Below, piece after piece: positions 47,740 to 56,600 of a stretch of 64,000 nucleotides of DNA. The translations under genes were made by a program, and so were the position numbers. Positions within the stretch are counted from its first letter, which is position 1. The number at the start of each line of letters is the position of its first letter. The DNA is from Cronobacter condimenti 1330 (GTDB lineage: Bacteria > Pseudomonadota > Gammaproteobacteria > Enterobacterales > Enterobacteriaceae). The notes below the pieces were generated by a model that saw nothing but the letters and a program-made list of their open reading frames with translations, made no database searches and was not told where the DNA came from. The stretch covers positions 3,906,001 through 3,970,000 of the forward strand of contig NZ_CP012264.1 of the NCBI RefSeq assembly GCF_001277255.1, read 5' to 3'.

Positions 47740-48144
47740 ATGAGTTTTTTTAAAGAGTTTCGTGAATTCGCTATGCGCGGAAACGTAGTGGATCTGGCAG
47801 TAGGTGTCATCATCGGTGCTGCGTTTGGTAAGATCGTCTCTTCACTGGTTGCGGATATCATCATGCCGCCGCTGGGTTTACTCATTGGAGGAATCGATTT
47901 TAAACAGTTTGCTCTGACTCTACGCCCGGCCGTTGGGGATACACCTGCTGTCGTTATGCATTATGGTATTTTTATCCAGAATGTATTCGACTTTATCATT
48001 GTGGCTTTCGCTATTTTTCTGGCTATTAAGGTGATTAATAAATTGCATCAGAAAAAACCGAAGGAAGCGCCGGGGCCGAGCAAAGAGCAGGTACTGCTTA
48101 CTGAAATTCGTGATTTGCTGAAAGAGCAAAACCGTCACCAATAA
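47740..48144 (+). CDS. mscL: Large-conductance mechanosensitive channel
   Basis: Pentameric inner-membrane channel that opens on hypo-osmotic shock. ATG 47740 behind GGGGAG gives 134 residues (E. coli 136). TM1 includes VDLAVGVIIGAAFGKIVSSL, TM2 FDFIIVAFAIFLAIK, and the C-terminal helical bundle ends LLTEIRDLLKEQ. The 3' end overlaps the arfA frame by 47 bases on the other strand. Confidence 0.97.
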   Translation: MSFFKEFREFAMRGNVVDLAVGVIIGAAFGKIVSSLVADIIMPPLGLLIGGIDFKQFALTLRPAVGDTPAVVMHYGIFIQNVFDFIIVAFAIFLAIKVINKLHQKKPKEAPGPSKEQVLLTEIRDLLKEQNRHQ

Positions 48145-48358
48145 CGCTTCTTAAAACCAAAAGGCCAGTGGTAAAGAAGCGATTCGCTTGTTGACCACTG
48201 GCCTCCCAGTTCCCCCGTTTCCCATGCTTTGTTTTACGCTGATAACTTCCTTTCCCTTTCTGATTCTTTTCAATACGTTGTCTAAATAATGGATCATGTA
48301 GCAGGGCTTCGATGGCGTTATCCTGAATTTGCCCTTTCGTATGTTTGTAATGACTCAT
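48098..48358 (-). CDS. arfA: Alternative ribosome-rescue factor ArfA
   Basis: Recruits release factor RF2 to ribosomes stalled on nonstop mRNA, as backup to tmRNA. From ATG 48358 the product starts MSHYKHTKGQIQDNAIEALL with the basic core KNQKGKGSYQRKTKHGKRGN. The frame runs 86 codons, but a strong hairpin with a T-run lies inside it (48163-48203), after about residue 52. In E. coli such a structure makes arfA mRNA itself nonstop, so active ArfA accumulates only when tmRNA fails. The same self-sensing design is evident here. Confidence 0.94.
   Translation of the reverse strand: MSHYKHTKGQIQDNAIEALLHDPLFRQRIEKNQKGKGSYQRKTKHGKRGNWEASGQQANRFFTTGLLVLRSVIGDGFALSANHEFQ
48163..48203 (-). terminator. 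Intragenic hairpin/terminator within arfA
   Basis: GGCCAGTGGT (48163-48172) pairs perfectly with ACCACTGGCC (48194-48203), with an inner AAGCG-ATT-CGCTT. On the minus strand TTTTGGTTTT follows. It truncates arfA transcripts before the stop codon and could also end mscL transcription. Confidence 0.85.
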
Positions 48359-48409
48359 AAATGCTCCTGTGTTTATTCGTCGCAAGTGTAGGTGCGTAAA
48401 TAAAAAAGA

Positions 48410-48835
48410 TCAATGCCGCTCAGTTTCACCATTCGCGCCTTGTTCCAGGGTCTCAAGGATTGAACAGTAAACGCTGCTATGTGCTGTCCCACAACAGGCG
48501 TCGTTCAGTTTTTGCAGAGAAACACGCATGTTTTGCAATTCCTGAATACGGCTGTCTACTTCATGCAGGCGAGCCTGAACAATACTTTTCGATTCCTGAC
48601 AGGTGTGATGCTCAGGATCGATTCGAATGGATAACAGTTCTCGGATAGCTTCAAGCGTAAAGCCGAGCTGCCGGGCATGGCGGATGAACCTCAGACGACG
48701 TAGATCATTATCGGTATAGAGCCGGAAACCGCCTTCGGTACGAATCTCATGCTCCATCATATGTTGTTTCTCGTAATAACGCACAGTGTCAGGTGTAACG
48801 CCCGCGAGGCGAGCAAGTTCTCCAATCCGATACAT
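48410..48835 (-). CDS. zntR: Zinc-responsive regulator ZntR
   Basis: MerR-family activator of the zinc exporter gene zntA. 141 residues from ATG 48835 (GGAGAAA site). Winged helix-turn-helix YRIGELARLAGVTPDTVRYYEK, dimerization helix, and zinc ligands in HTCQES and ACCGTAHSSVYC. zntA is not in this window. It begins 1 base after the yhdN stop. Confidence 0.97.
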   Translation of the reverse strand: MYRIGELARLAGVTPDTVRYYEKQHMMEHEIRTEGGFRLYTDNDLRRLRFIRHARQLGFTLEAIRELLSIRIDPEHHTCQESKSIVQARLHEVDSRIQELQNMRVSLQKLNDACCGTAHSSVYCSILETLEQGANGETERH

Positions 48836-48836
48836 A

Positions 48837-49202
48837 TTATTTCTCCAATTTATGGGAAACATTGTTAGAGTAATTACCGTGTATAAATGCAGTACTAAGC
48901 CCAGCTTGTTTCAGCTTCAGCTCAAGTAGTAACAGCCGTTTAGAAACATGTTGATAGTCCGGGTGCTGTTCATTGATTCCTTGTAGAAGGTCATACAACA
49001 TTAAAGCCTCTTTACGAGCTTCAAGTTCAGGCGGAAGAAAACCTGCATTTTTTAACAACCTATAACCTACACGAAGCTCAGGACTGAGATGAGAATCATC
49101 ATCCAGAATTAATGGCTTGCCTGTACCCGGGAGATTGTTGAATTCACCTCTTTCCTGGGCCTCAAGAATATGGCGTTCAGCCCACTGATCCATTAGCCAC
49201 AT
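48837..49202 (-). CDS. yhdN: YhdN, DUF1992 family protein
   Basis: 121-residue protein starting MWLMDQWAERHILEAQERGE, with the DnaJ-homologue-type DUF1992 motif GEFNNLPGTGKPLILDDDS. AGGGAGG precedes ATG 49202. Function unknown. It lies between the alpha-operon terminator and zntR, same strand, as in E. coli. Confidence 0.94.
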   Translation of the reverse strand: MWLMDQWAERHILEAQERGEFNNLPGTGKPLILDDDSHLSPELRVGYRLLKNAGFLPPELEARKEALMLYDLLQGINEQHPDYQHVSKRLLLLELKLKQAGLSTAFIHGNYSNNVSHKLEK

Positions 49203-49276
49203 TATGACCTCCCTGAAAGAATGAGAGAATGAACAGAAGAGAAGGATAGGCGATAGAGGAAGAGAACGACAGATAT

Positions 49277-49297
49277 AAAAAAACCCGCCGAGGCGGG
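49277..49297 (-). terminator. Alpha operon terminator
   Basis: CCCGC-CTCG-GCGGG with a run of seven T on the minus strand, 21 bases after rplQ. Confidence 0.92.
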
Positions 49298-49317
49298 TTT
49301 TTTCAATACACTGCAAA

Positions 49318-49704
49318 TTACTCTGCAGCTGCTTCTGCTTGCGGCTCGGCGCGATCAACCAGCTCGATGTAAGCCATCGGAGCGTTGTCACCAGCACGGA
49401 AGCCACACTTCAGAATGCGAGTGTAACCACCGGCACGGCTCGCGAAACGCGGGCCCAGCTCATTAAACAGTTTTGCCACGATCTCGTTATCACGAGTACG
49501 GGCGAATGCCAGACGACGATTAGCTACGCTGTCGGTCTTGGCAAGAGTAATCAGCGGCTCAACTACGCGACGCAGCTCTTTCGCTTTCGGCAGGGTCGTC
49601 TTGATGATTTCATGACGAACCAGGGAGCCGGCCATGTTGCGGAACATTGCCTGGCGATGGCTGCTGTTGCGGTTCAGTTGACGACCACTCTTACGATGGC
49701 GCAT
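49318..49704 (-). CDS. rplQ: Ribosomal protein bL17
   Basis: Large-subunit protein, 128 residues, starting MRHRKSGRQLNRNSSHRQAM and ending with an acidic Ala/Glu tail. Last gene of the alpha operon (rpsM-rpsK-rpsD-rpoA-rplQ), 40 bases after rpoA and just before the terminator. Confidence 0.98.
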   Translation of the reverse strand: MRHRKSGRQLNRNSSHRQAMFRNMAGSLVRHEIIKTTLPKAKELRRVVEPLITLAKTDSVANRRLAFARTRDNEIVAKLFNELGPRFASRAGGYTRILKCGFRAGDNAPMAYIELVDRAEPQAEAAAE

Positions 49705-49744
49705 GACCTTATCCTTCTCAGTAAAACCTTAACCTGTGATCCGG

Positions 49745-50734
49745 TTACTCATCTGCAATGCTTGCCGGCGGCCAGTTTTCCAGGCGCATGCCCAGAGACA
49801 GACCACGGGAAGCCAGCACATCTTTAATCTCAGTAAGAGATTTCTTACCAAGGTTCGGCGTTTTCAGCAACTCAACCTCGGTACGTTGTACCAGATCACC
49901 GATGTAGTGGATAGCTTCTGCCTTAAGGCAGTTAGCAGAGCGGACAGTCAATTCCAGATCGTCAACAGGGCGCAGCAGGATCGGATCGAATTCTGGTTTC
50001 TCTTCTTTAACTTCTGGCTGACGAACATCACGTAAGTCAACGAAAGCTTCAAGTTGTTCTGCCAGGATGGTTGCCGCACGACGAATCGCCTCTTCAGGAT
50101 CGATTGTGCCGTTGGTTTCCATTTCGATGACCAGCTTGTCCAGGTCGGTACGCTGTTCTACACGCGCTGCTTCAACATTGTAGGCAATACGTTCTACAGG
50201 GCTGTAGCAAGCGTCGACCAGCAGACGGCCGATTGGGCGCTCATCTTCTTCCGAATGAATTCGGGCAGACGCCGGCACATAACCACGACCGCGCTGAACT
50301 TTGATACGCATGCTAATAGATGCGTTTTCATCGGTCAGGTGGCAGATCACGTGCTGCGGCTTGACGATTTCGACATCACCATCATGGGTGATGTCGGCTG
50401 CGGTTACAGGGCCAATGCCAGATTTATTCAGAGTAAGTACAACTTCATCTTTACCCTGAACTCTTACCGCCAGCCCTTTCAGGTTGAGCAGGATTTCCAG
50501 GATATCTTCCTGAACGCCTTCTTTGGTGCTGTACTCGTGCAGTACACCATCAATCTCAACCTCGGTCACCGCGCAACCCGGCATCGATGAAAGCAGAATA
50601 CGGCGCAGTGCGTTACCCAGAGTATGGCCAAAGCCACGCTCTAAAGGCTCAAGGGTCACCTTGGCGTGCGTCGAACTCACTTGCTCGATATCTACCAGGC
50701 GCGGTTTTAGAAACTCTGTCACAGAACCCTGCAT
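49745..50734 (-). CDS. rpoA: RNA polymerase alpha subunit
   Basis: 329 residues, E. coli length. The N-terminal domain (assembly; [20 protein letters not shown]) and C-terminal domain ([20 protein letters not shown], containing the UP-element/activator residue equivalent to R265) are joined by the linker [11 protein letters not shown]. Its place within a ribosomal operon ties polymerase supply to ribosome synthesis. Confidence 0.99.
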
Positions 50735-50759
50735 TGTGTCCTCTCTTTGGTACTAAGCT

Positions 50760-51380
50760 TTACTTGGAGTAAAGCTCGACGATCAGGTGTTCGTTAATGT
50801 CCGCAGACAGATCGGTGCGCTCAGGCTTACGCTTGAAGGTACCTTCCATCTTGCCAGCATCAACTTCCAGCCAGGTTGGCTTTTCACGCTGCTCAGCCAG
50901 CTCCAGAGCGGCTTTCACGCGAGACTGCTTTTTCGCTTTCTCACGAACGCTAACTACGTCGTTCGGACCAACCTGGTAAGAAGCGATGTTAACAACACGA
51001 CCGTTTACCATAATGGCTTTATGGCTAACCAACTGACGTGCTTCAGCACGAGTGGCACCAAAGCCCATACGGTATACAACGTTGTCCAGACGACCTTCCA
51101 GCAGAGCCAACAGGTTTTCACCGGTGTTGCCTTTCAGACGCGCGGCTTCTTTGTAGTAGTTACGGAACTGACGCTCCAGCACACCGTAGATACGGCGGAC
51201 TTTTTGCTTTTCACGCAACTGCACACCATAGTCAGACAGACGCGGTTTACGTGCGCCGTGCTGGCCAGGAGCTTGTTCAATTTTACACTTGGTATCGATC
51301 GCGCGAACGCCAGACTTAAGGAACAGGTCTGTGCCCTCGCGACGGCTCAGCTTGAGCTTAGGACCCAAATATCTTGCCAT
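50760..51380 (-). CDS. rpsD: Ribosomal protein uS4
   Basis: 206-residue primary 16S-binding protein with the S4 RNA-binding domain (LDNVVYRMGFGATRAEARQL). It is the translational repressor of the alpha operon, acting at the rpsM leader pseudoknot. 25 bases separate it from rpoA. Confidence 0.99.
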   Translation of the reverse strand: MARYLGPKLKLSRREGTDLFLKSGVRAIDTKCKIEQAPGQHGARKPRLSDYGVQLREKQKVRRIYGVLERQFRNYYKEAARLKGNTGENLLALLEGRLDNVVYRMGFGATRAEARQLVSHKAIMVNGRVVNIASYQVGPNDVVSVREKAKKQSRVKAALELAEQREKPTWLEVDAGKMEGTFKRKPERTDLSADINEHLIVELYSK

Positions 51381-51411
51381 TTTCTTTCTCCAACATTCCT
51401 AAAAACGGGCG

Positions 51412-51801
51412 TTATACGCGACGTTTTTTCGGCGGACGACAACCGTTGTGAGGGATCGGAGTCACATCAGTAATATTAGTGATGCGGAAACCAGCGGCGT
51501 TCAGAGCACGAATAGTAGATTCGCGGCCCGGACCCGGTCCCTTAACCATAACTTCCAGGTTCTTGATACCGTATTCTTTCACGGCTTCTGCGCAACGCTC
51601 TGCTGCAACCTGAGCTGCGAACGGAGTGGATTTGCGAGAACCACGGAAACCGGAACCACCGGCAGTTGCCCAACCCAGAGCGTTACCTTGACGATCAGTA
51701 ATAGTAACGATGGTGTTGTTGAAAGAAGCATGGATATGAGCCACGCCGTCAGAGACTTGTTTTCTTACACGCTTACGTGCACGAACTGGTGCCTTTGCCA
51801 T
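51412..51801 (-). CDS. rpsK: Ribosomal protein uS11
   Basis: 129-residue platform protein of the 30S subunit, starting MAKAPVRARKRVRKQVSDGV and ending PHNGCRPPKKRRV; the conserved DVTPIPHNGC segment is intact, including the Asn-Gly site. Second gene of the alpha operon. Confidence 0.99.
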   Translation of the reverse strand: MAKAPVRARKRVRKQVSDGVAHIHASFNNTIVTITDRQGNALGWATAGGSGFRGSRKSTPFAAQVAAERCAEAVKEYGIKNLEVMVKGPGPGRESTIRALNAAGFRITNITDVTPIPHNGCRPPKKRRV

Positions 51802-51817
51802 TATTCAATCACCCCGA

Positions 51818-52174
51818 TTATTTCTTGATCGGTTTGCGCGGACCCTTACGGGTACGTGCGTTGGTCTTGGTACGCTGACCGCGAACCGGGAGACCACGAC
51901 GATGACGCAAACCGCGATAGCAACCAAGATCCATCAGGCGCTTGATGCTCATACTCACTTCACGGCGCAGATCACCTTCAACGACAAATTTGGCAACTTC
52001 GTCACGCAGCGTGTCGATTTGTTCTTCAGACAGCTCACTGATCTTAACATCTTCAGCGAAACCCACTGCAGCAAGAATAGCTTTAGAACGGGTTTTACCG
52101 ATACCGTAGATCGAGGTTAATGCGATTACGGCATGCTTATGATCAGGAATGTTAATGCCTGCTATACGGGCCAC
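51818..52174 (-). CDS. rpsM: Ribosomal protein uS13
   Basis: 118-residue 30S head protein starting MARIAGINIPDHKHAVIAL with GTG as initiation codon, as in E. coli. The C-terminal tail RTKTNARTRKGPRKPIKK reaches the P-site tRNA. First gene of the alpha operon; the GTG and its surroundings are part of the S4-binding pseudoknot. Confidence 0.99.
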   Translation of the reverse strand: MARIAGINIPDHKHAVIALTSIYGIGKTRSKAILAAVGFAEDVKISELSEEQIDTLRDEVAKFVVEGDLRREVSMSIKRLMDLGCYRGLRHRRGLPVRGQRTKTNARTRKGPRKPIKK

Positions 52175-52260
52175 TATGCACTCCTACAATATTGATTATG
52201 CGTCCCATGCTGAAAAGCCCGTTTTCAGGATACTCAAATGGAAACGCATAGACATACAAA
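52172..52260 (-). promoter_or_regulatory. Alpha operon leader (S4 autoregulatory pseudoknot)
   Basis: The leader before the rpsM GTG closely follows the E. coli alpha-operon RNA: GAAAACGGGCTTTTC hairpin, ATGGGACGCATAATC, and ribosome site AGGAG ahead of GTG. S4 binding traps the ribosome here and represses the operon. Confidence 0.8.
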
Positions 52261-52273
52261 AGATTGGCTGGCT

Positions 52274-52302
52274 AATCTAGCCAGCTCAACCCAACTTTGC
52301 AA
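52274..52302 (-). promoter_or_regulatory. Alpha operon promoter
   Basis: -35 TTGCAA and -10 TAGATT with a 17-base spacer on the minus strand, in the rpmJ-rpsM gap. Confidence 0.75.
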
Positions 52303-52320
52303 GAAAAATATGCGAGATAA

Positions 52321-52467
<147 letters not shown>

Positions 52468-53799
52468 TTAACGGCCATAGCCTTTGAGGTTCGCTTTCTT
52501 CAATGCAGACTCATACTGACTAGACATCATCAGAGTTTGCACTTGAGCCATAAAGTCCATGATGACGACAACAACGATAAGTAACGACGTCCCACCAAAA
52601 TAGAACGGTACTTTCATAGCATCACGCATGAACTCCGGGATCAGGCAAATGAAAGTAATGTACAACGCGCCAACTAAAGTCAGACGTGTCATTACTTTAT
52701 CGATATACTTCGCCGTTTGTTCTCCCGGACGAATTCCTGGTACAAATGCACCGGACTTCTTCAGGTTATCTGCTGTTTCACGCGGGTTGAAGACCAACGC
52801 CGTGTAGAAGAAACAGAAGAAGATGATTGCAGACGCATAGAGTAACACATAAAGCGGTTGCCCAGGCTGCAAATACAGCGAAATTGTTGTCAGCCAGTTC
52901 CAACCAGTACCGCCCCCAAACCATGACGCAATGGTTGCTGGGAACAGAATAATACTGGAAGCGAAAATCGCCGGAATAACCCCAGCCATGTTCACTTTCA
53001 GCGGTAAATGTGTGCTCTGTGCAGCATAGACACGGCGACCTTGCTGACGCTTTGCATAGTTAACAACAATACGGCGTTGACCACGCTCAACAAATACAAC
53101 AAAGAAGGTCACTGCGAATACTAATACTGCAACCAACAGCAACAGGAGGAAGTGCAGTTCGCCTTGCCGCGCTTGCTCGATGGTATGGCCAATGGCCGGC
53201 GGAAGGCCCGCAACGATACCAGCGAAAATTATGATCGAGATACCGTTACCGATACCGCGCTCAGTAATCTGTTCGCCCAGCCACATAAGGAACATTGTTC
53301 CGGTAACCAGGCTAACAACAGCGGTGAAATAGAATGCAAAGCCCGGATTCATTACCAGGCCTTGCATACCAGGCATATTCGGCAGACCAGTAGCAATACC
53401 GATCGACTGAAATATTGCCAGCACCAGAGTGCCGTAACGGGTGTACTGGCTGATCTTACGACGACCAGACTCCCCTTCTTTCTTCATTTCAGCCAATGTC
53501 GGATGAACGACAGTCAGCAACTGGATAATAATAGAAGCCGAAATATACGGCATAATACCCAGAGCGAAGATTGAAGCACGGCTAAGGGCACCACCAGAAA
53601 ACATGTTAAACATTTCAATGATGGTGCCACGCTGTTGCTCAAGCAGTTTGGCAAGTACAGCGGCATCAATACCAGGGATTGGAATAAAAGAGCCAATTCG
53701 GAACACAATCAGCGCACCGATAACAAACAGCAGTCTGCGTTTCAGTTCGCCAAGCCCACCTTTGGCACTTTGAAAATCTAATCCCGGTTGTTTAGCCAT
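52468..53799 (-). CDS. secY: Protein translocase subunit SecY
   Basis: 443-residue central channel of the Sec translocon, ten membrane helices, starting MAKQPGLDFQSAKGGLGELK. The plug/TM2 region GIMPYISASIIIQLL and the cytoplasmic loop FNPRETADNLKKSGAFVPGI are conserved. It lies in the spc operon between rplO and rpmJ. Confidence 0.99.
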   Translation of the reverse strand: MAKQPGLDFQSAKGGLGELKRRLLFVIGALIVFRIGSFIPIPGIDAAVLAKLLEQQRGTIIEMFNMFSGGALSRASIFALGIMPYISASIIIQLLTVVHPTLAEMKKEGESGRRKISQYTRYGTLVLAIFQSIGIATGLPNMPGMQGLVMNPGFAFYFTAVVSLVTGTMFLMWLGEQITERGIGNGISIIIFAGIVAGLPPAIGHTIEQARQGELHFLLLLLVAVLVFAVTFFVVFVERGQRRIVVNYAKRQQGRRVYAAQSTHLPLKVNMAGVIPAIFASSIILFPATIASWFGGGTGWNWLTTISLYLQPGQPLYVLLYASAIIFFCFFYTALVFNPRETADNLKKSGAFVPGIRPGEQTAKYIDKVMTRLTLVGALYITFICLIPEFMRDAMKVPFYFGGTSLLIVVVVIMDFMAQVQTLMMSSQYESALKKANLKGYGR

Positions 53800-53806
53800 C
53801 TGCTAC

Positions 53807-54241
53807 TTATTCCTCGATTTTACCGCCAGCAGCTTCGATAGCAGCACGAGCGCCTTTAGTCACACGTAAGCCACGAACAGTTACCGGACGAGTAACTTCA
53901 CCAGCCAGAATCACTTTCGCGAATTCGATCTGGATACCGATAATGTTTGCCGCTTTCAGTGTGTTCAGGTCTACTACGTCGCCTTCTACTTTAGCCAGAT
54001 CAGACAGACGAACTTCTGCCGTAATCATTGCCTTACGAGAAGTGAAACCGAATTTCGGCAGACGACGGTACAGAGGCATCTGACCGCCCTCGAAACCGCG
54101 ACGTACGCCACCGCCAGAACGAGACTTCTGACCTTTGTGACCACGACCACCGGTTTTACCGAGGCCAGAACCGATACCACGACCCAGGCGTTTACCCGCC
54201 TTTTTGGAGCCTTCGGCCGGAGACAGAGTATTTAAACGCAT
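53807..54241 (-). CDS. rplO: Ribosomal protein uL15
   Basis: 144-residue 50S protein starting MRLNTLSPAEGSKKAGKRLG, with the Gly/Arg-rich GRGIGSGLGKTGGRGHKGQK extension and the L15 motif near the C-terminus. 7 bases from secY. Confidence 0.99.
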   Translation of the reverse strand: MRLNTLSPAEGSKKAGKRLGRGIGSGLGKTGGRGHKGQKSRSGGGVRRGFEGGQMPLYRRLPKFGFTSRKAMITAEVRLSDLAKVEGDVVDLNTLKAANIIGIQIEFAKVILAGEVTRPVTVRGLRVTKGARAAIEAAGGKIEE

Positions 54242-54244
54242 CTC

Positions 54245-54424
54245 TTACTCCTCAACTTTAACCATGAAGGAAACCGCGTTGACCATACCGCGAACAGCAG
54301 GAGTATCCTCGCGCTCAACGGTGTGGCCAATACGACGCAGACCCAGGCCAAGCAGCGTTGCCTTATGTTTCGGCAGACGACCGATTGCACTGCGGGTTTG
54401 AGTGATTTTAATAGTCTTTGCCAT
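54245..54424 (-). CDS. rpmD: Ribosomal protein uL30
   Basis: 59-residue 50S protein, [20 protein letters not shown], start ATG 54424 (an in-frame codon two residues upstream is disregarded because the family begins MAKT). Three bases separate it from rplO. Confidence 0.98.
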
Positions 54425-54430
54425 GGTCAA

Positions 54431-54931
54431 TTACCCCAGAATTTCTTCAACGGATTTACCACGCTTGGCAGCGACCATTTCCGGGGATTTCATGTTGGCG
54501 AGGCCATCAATAGTTGCACGAACCACGTTGATCGGGTTGGTGGAACCATAGGCTTTAGCCAGAACGTTATGAACCCCAGCGACTTCCAGAACGGCGCGCA
54601 TTGCACCACCGGCAATAATACCGGTACCTTCGGAAGCCGGCTGCATGAATACACGAGAACCCGTGTGAGCGCCTTTAACAGGGTGCTGCAGGGTGCCGTG
54701 GTTCAGCGCGACGTTAATCATATTGCGACGGGCTTTTTCCATCGCTTTCTGGATCGCTGCCGGAACTTCGCGTGCTTTACCGTAACCAAAACCAACGCGG
54801 CCGTTGCCATCACCAACTACAGTAAGAGCGGTGAAGCTAAAAATACGACCACCTTTAACGGTTTTAGATACGCGGTTTACCGCGATCAGCTTTTCCTGCA
54901 GTTCGCCAGCTTGTTTTTCGATGTGAGCCAT
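54431..54931 (-). CDS. rpsE: Ribosomal protein uS5
   Basis: 166-residue 30S protein with the S5 double-stranded RNA-binding fold (NRVSKTVKGGRIFSFTALTV, GFGYGKAREVPAAIQKAM). It is one residue shorter at the C-terminus than E. coli S5 (ends EEILG). Confidence 0.99.
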   Translation of the reverse strand: MAHIEKQAGELQEKLIAVNRVSKTVKGGRIFSFTALTVVGDGNGRVGFGYGKAREVPAAIQKAMEKARRNMINVALNHGTLQHPVKGAHTGSRVFMQPASEGTGIIAGGAMRAVLEVAGVHNVLAKAYGSTNPINVVRATIDGLANMKSPEMVAAKRGKSVEEILG

Positions 54932-54945
54932 CTTACACCTCTACC

Positions 54946-55299
54946 TTAGAACTGAAGGCCAGCTTCACGGGCAGCATCTGCCAGTGCCTGGACACGACCA
55001 TGATATTGGAAACCAGAGCGGTCAAAGGAAACATCTTTGATGCCTTTTTCCAGCGCGCGCTCAGCAACAGCTTTACCAACTGCAGCCGCGGCGTCTTTGT
55101 TTCCAGTGTACTTCAGTTGCTCAGCGATAGCTTTTTCTACAGTAGAAGCGGCTACCAGAACTTCAGAACCGTTCGGGGCGATTACCTGTGCGTAAATATG
55201 ACGCGGGGTACGATGTACCACCAGGCGGGTCGCACCAAGCTCTTTGAGCTTGCGACGTGCGCGGGTCGCACGACGGATACGAGCAGATTTCTTATCCAT
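54946..55299 (-). CDS. rplR: Ribosomal protein uL18
   Basis: 117-residue 5S rRNA-binding protein starting MDKKSARIRRATRARRKLKE and ending LADAAREAGLQF. Spc operon, between rplF and rpsE. Confidence 0.99.
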   Translation of the reverse strand: MDKKSARIRRATRARRKLKELGATRLVVHRTPRHIYAQVIAPNGSEVLVAASTVEKAIAEQLKYTGNKDAAAAVGKAVAERALEKGIKDVSFDRSGFQYHGRVQALADAAREAGLQF

Positions 55300-55308
55300 A
55301 GTGTTACC

Positions 55309-55842
55309 TTACTTCTTCTTAGCCTCTTTGGTACGCACGACTTCGTCGGCGTAACGAACACCCTTGCCTTTATAAGGCTCAGGACGACGGTAGGCGCGCA
55401 GGTCAGCAGCAACCTGGCCGATCAGCTGTTTATCAGCGCCTTTCAGCACGATTTCAGTCTGAGACGGACATTCTGCAGTGATACCCGCTGGCAGCTGATG
55501 ATCAACAGGGTGAGAGAAACCCAGAGACAGGTTTACTACATTTCCTTTGATCGCTGCACGATAACCTACACCAACCAGCTGCAGCTTCTTAGTGAAGCCT
55601 TCGGTAACACCGATAACCATTGAATTCAGCAGGGCACGCGCGGTACCAGCCTGAGCCCAACCGTCCGCAAAACCAGCACGCGGACCGAAAGTCAGAGCAT
55701 TATCTGCATGATTAACTTCAACAGCATCGTTGAGAGTACGAGTCAGCTCGCCGTTTTTACCTTTGATCGTGATAACCTGACCGTTGAGTTTTACATCAAC
55801 GCCGGCAGGAATAACGACCGGTGCTTTAGCAACACGAGACAT
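55309..55842 (-). CDS. rplF: Ribosomal protein uL6
   Basis: 177-residue 50S protein starting MSRVAKAPVVIPAGVDVKLN with two L6 repeats and the C-terminal signature RRPEPYKGKGVRYADEVV. Confidence 0.99.
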   Translation of the reverse strand: MSRVAKAPVVIPAGVDVKLNGQVITIKGKNGELTRTLNDAVEVNHADNALTFGPRAGFADGWAQAGTARALLNSMVIGVTEGFTKKLQLVGVGYRAAIKGNVVNLSLGFSHPVDHQLPAGITAECPSQTEIVLKGADKQLIGQVAADLRAYRRPEPYKGKGVRYADEVVRTKEAKKK

Positions 55843-55854
55843 TTTTTCCTCCGA

Positions 55855-56247
55855 TTAGGCTACGTAGCAGATAATTTCGCCACCAAGACCAGCCTGGCGC
55901 GCTGCACGATCAGTCATAACACCTTTAGAGGTAGAAATAACCGCGATACCCAGACCGGCCATAACTTTCGGCAGCTCATCTTTTTTCTTATAGATGCGCA
56001 GACCTGGGCGGCTGACACGCTGAATGCTTTCTACAACAGCTTTACCCTGGAAATACTTAAGCGTTAATTCCAGTTCCGGCTTGGTGTCGCCTTCAACTTT
56101 AAAATCTTCGATAAAACCTTCTTCCTTCAGCACGTTGGCGATTGCCACTTTCAGCTTGGAGGAAGGCATGGTGACCGCAACTTTGTTCGCGGCCTGACCG
56201 TTACGGATACGGGTCAGCATATCCGCGATCGGATCTTGCATGCTCAT
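55855..56247 (-). CDS. rpsH: Ribosomal protein uS8
   Basis: 130-residue primary 16S-binding protein starting MSMQDPIADMLTRIRNGQAA and ending with STSKGVMTDRAARQAGLGGE. In E. coli S8 is the translational repressor of the spc operon, binding near the start of rplE; the same gene order suggests the same circuit. Confidence 0.99.
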   Translation of the reverse strand: MSMQDPIADMLTRIRNGQAANKVAVTMPSSKLKVAIANVLKEEGFIEDFKVEGDTKPELELTLKYFQGKAVVESIQRVSRPGLRIYKKKDELPKVMAGLGIAVISTSKGVMTDRAARQAGLGGEIICYVA

Positions 56248-56280
56248 CTGTCTTTACTCCCGTGATTCAATTGGTGACAA

Positions 56281-56586
56281 TTACCAGCTAGCCTTTTTCA
56301 GACCCGGGATTTCACCGCGCATAGCGGCTTCACGGACCTTGATACGGCTCAACCCGAACTTCCGCAGGAAAGCGTGCGGACGACCAGTTTGACGGCAGCG
56401 GTTACGCTGACGAGACGGGCTGGAATCACGCGGCAGAGTCTGCAGCTTCAGAACAGCGTTCCAACGATCTTCGTCGGAAGCGTTCACATCAGAAATGATC
56501 GCTTTCAGTTCAGCGCGTTTAGCGAAGTATTTTTCAGCCAAAGCTACGCGCTTTACTTCGCGTGCTTTCATTGATTGCTTAGCCAT
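56281..56586 (-). CDS. rpsN: Ribosomal protein uS14
   Basis: 101-residue 30S protein, the long zinc-free form: SRQRNRCRQTGRPHAFLRKF has a single cysteine instead of two CxxC pairs. Starts MAKQSMKAREVKRVALAEKY. Confidence 0.99.
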   Translation of the reverse strand: MAKQSMKAREVKRVALAEKYFAKRAELKAIISDVNASDEDRWNAVLKLQTLPRDSSPSRQRNRCRQTGRPHAFLRKFGLSRIKVREAAMRGEIPGLKKASW

Positions 56587-56600
56587 GAAGTAACCCTACC

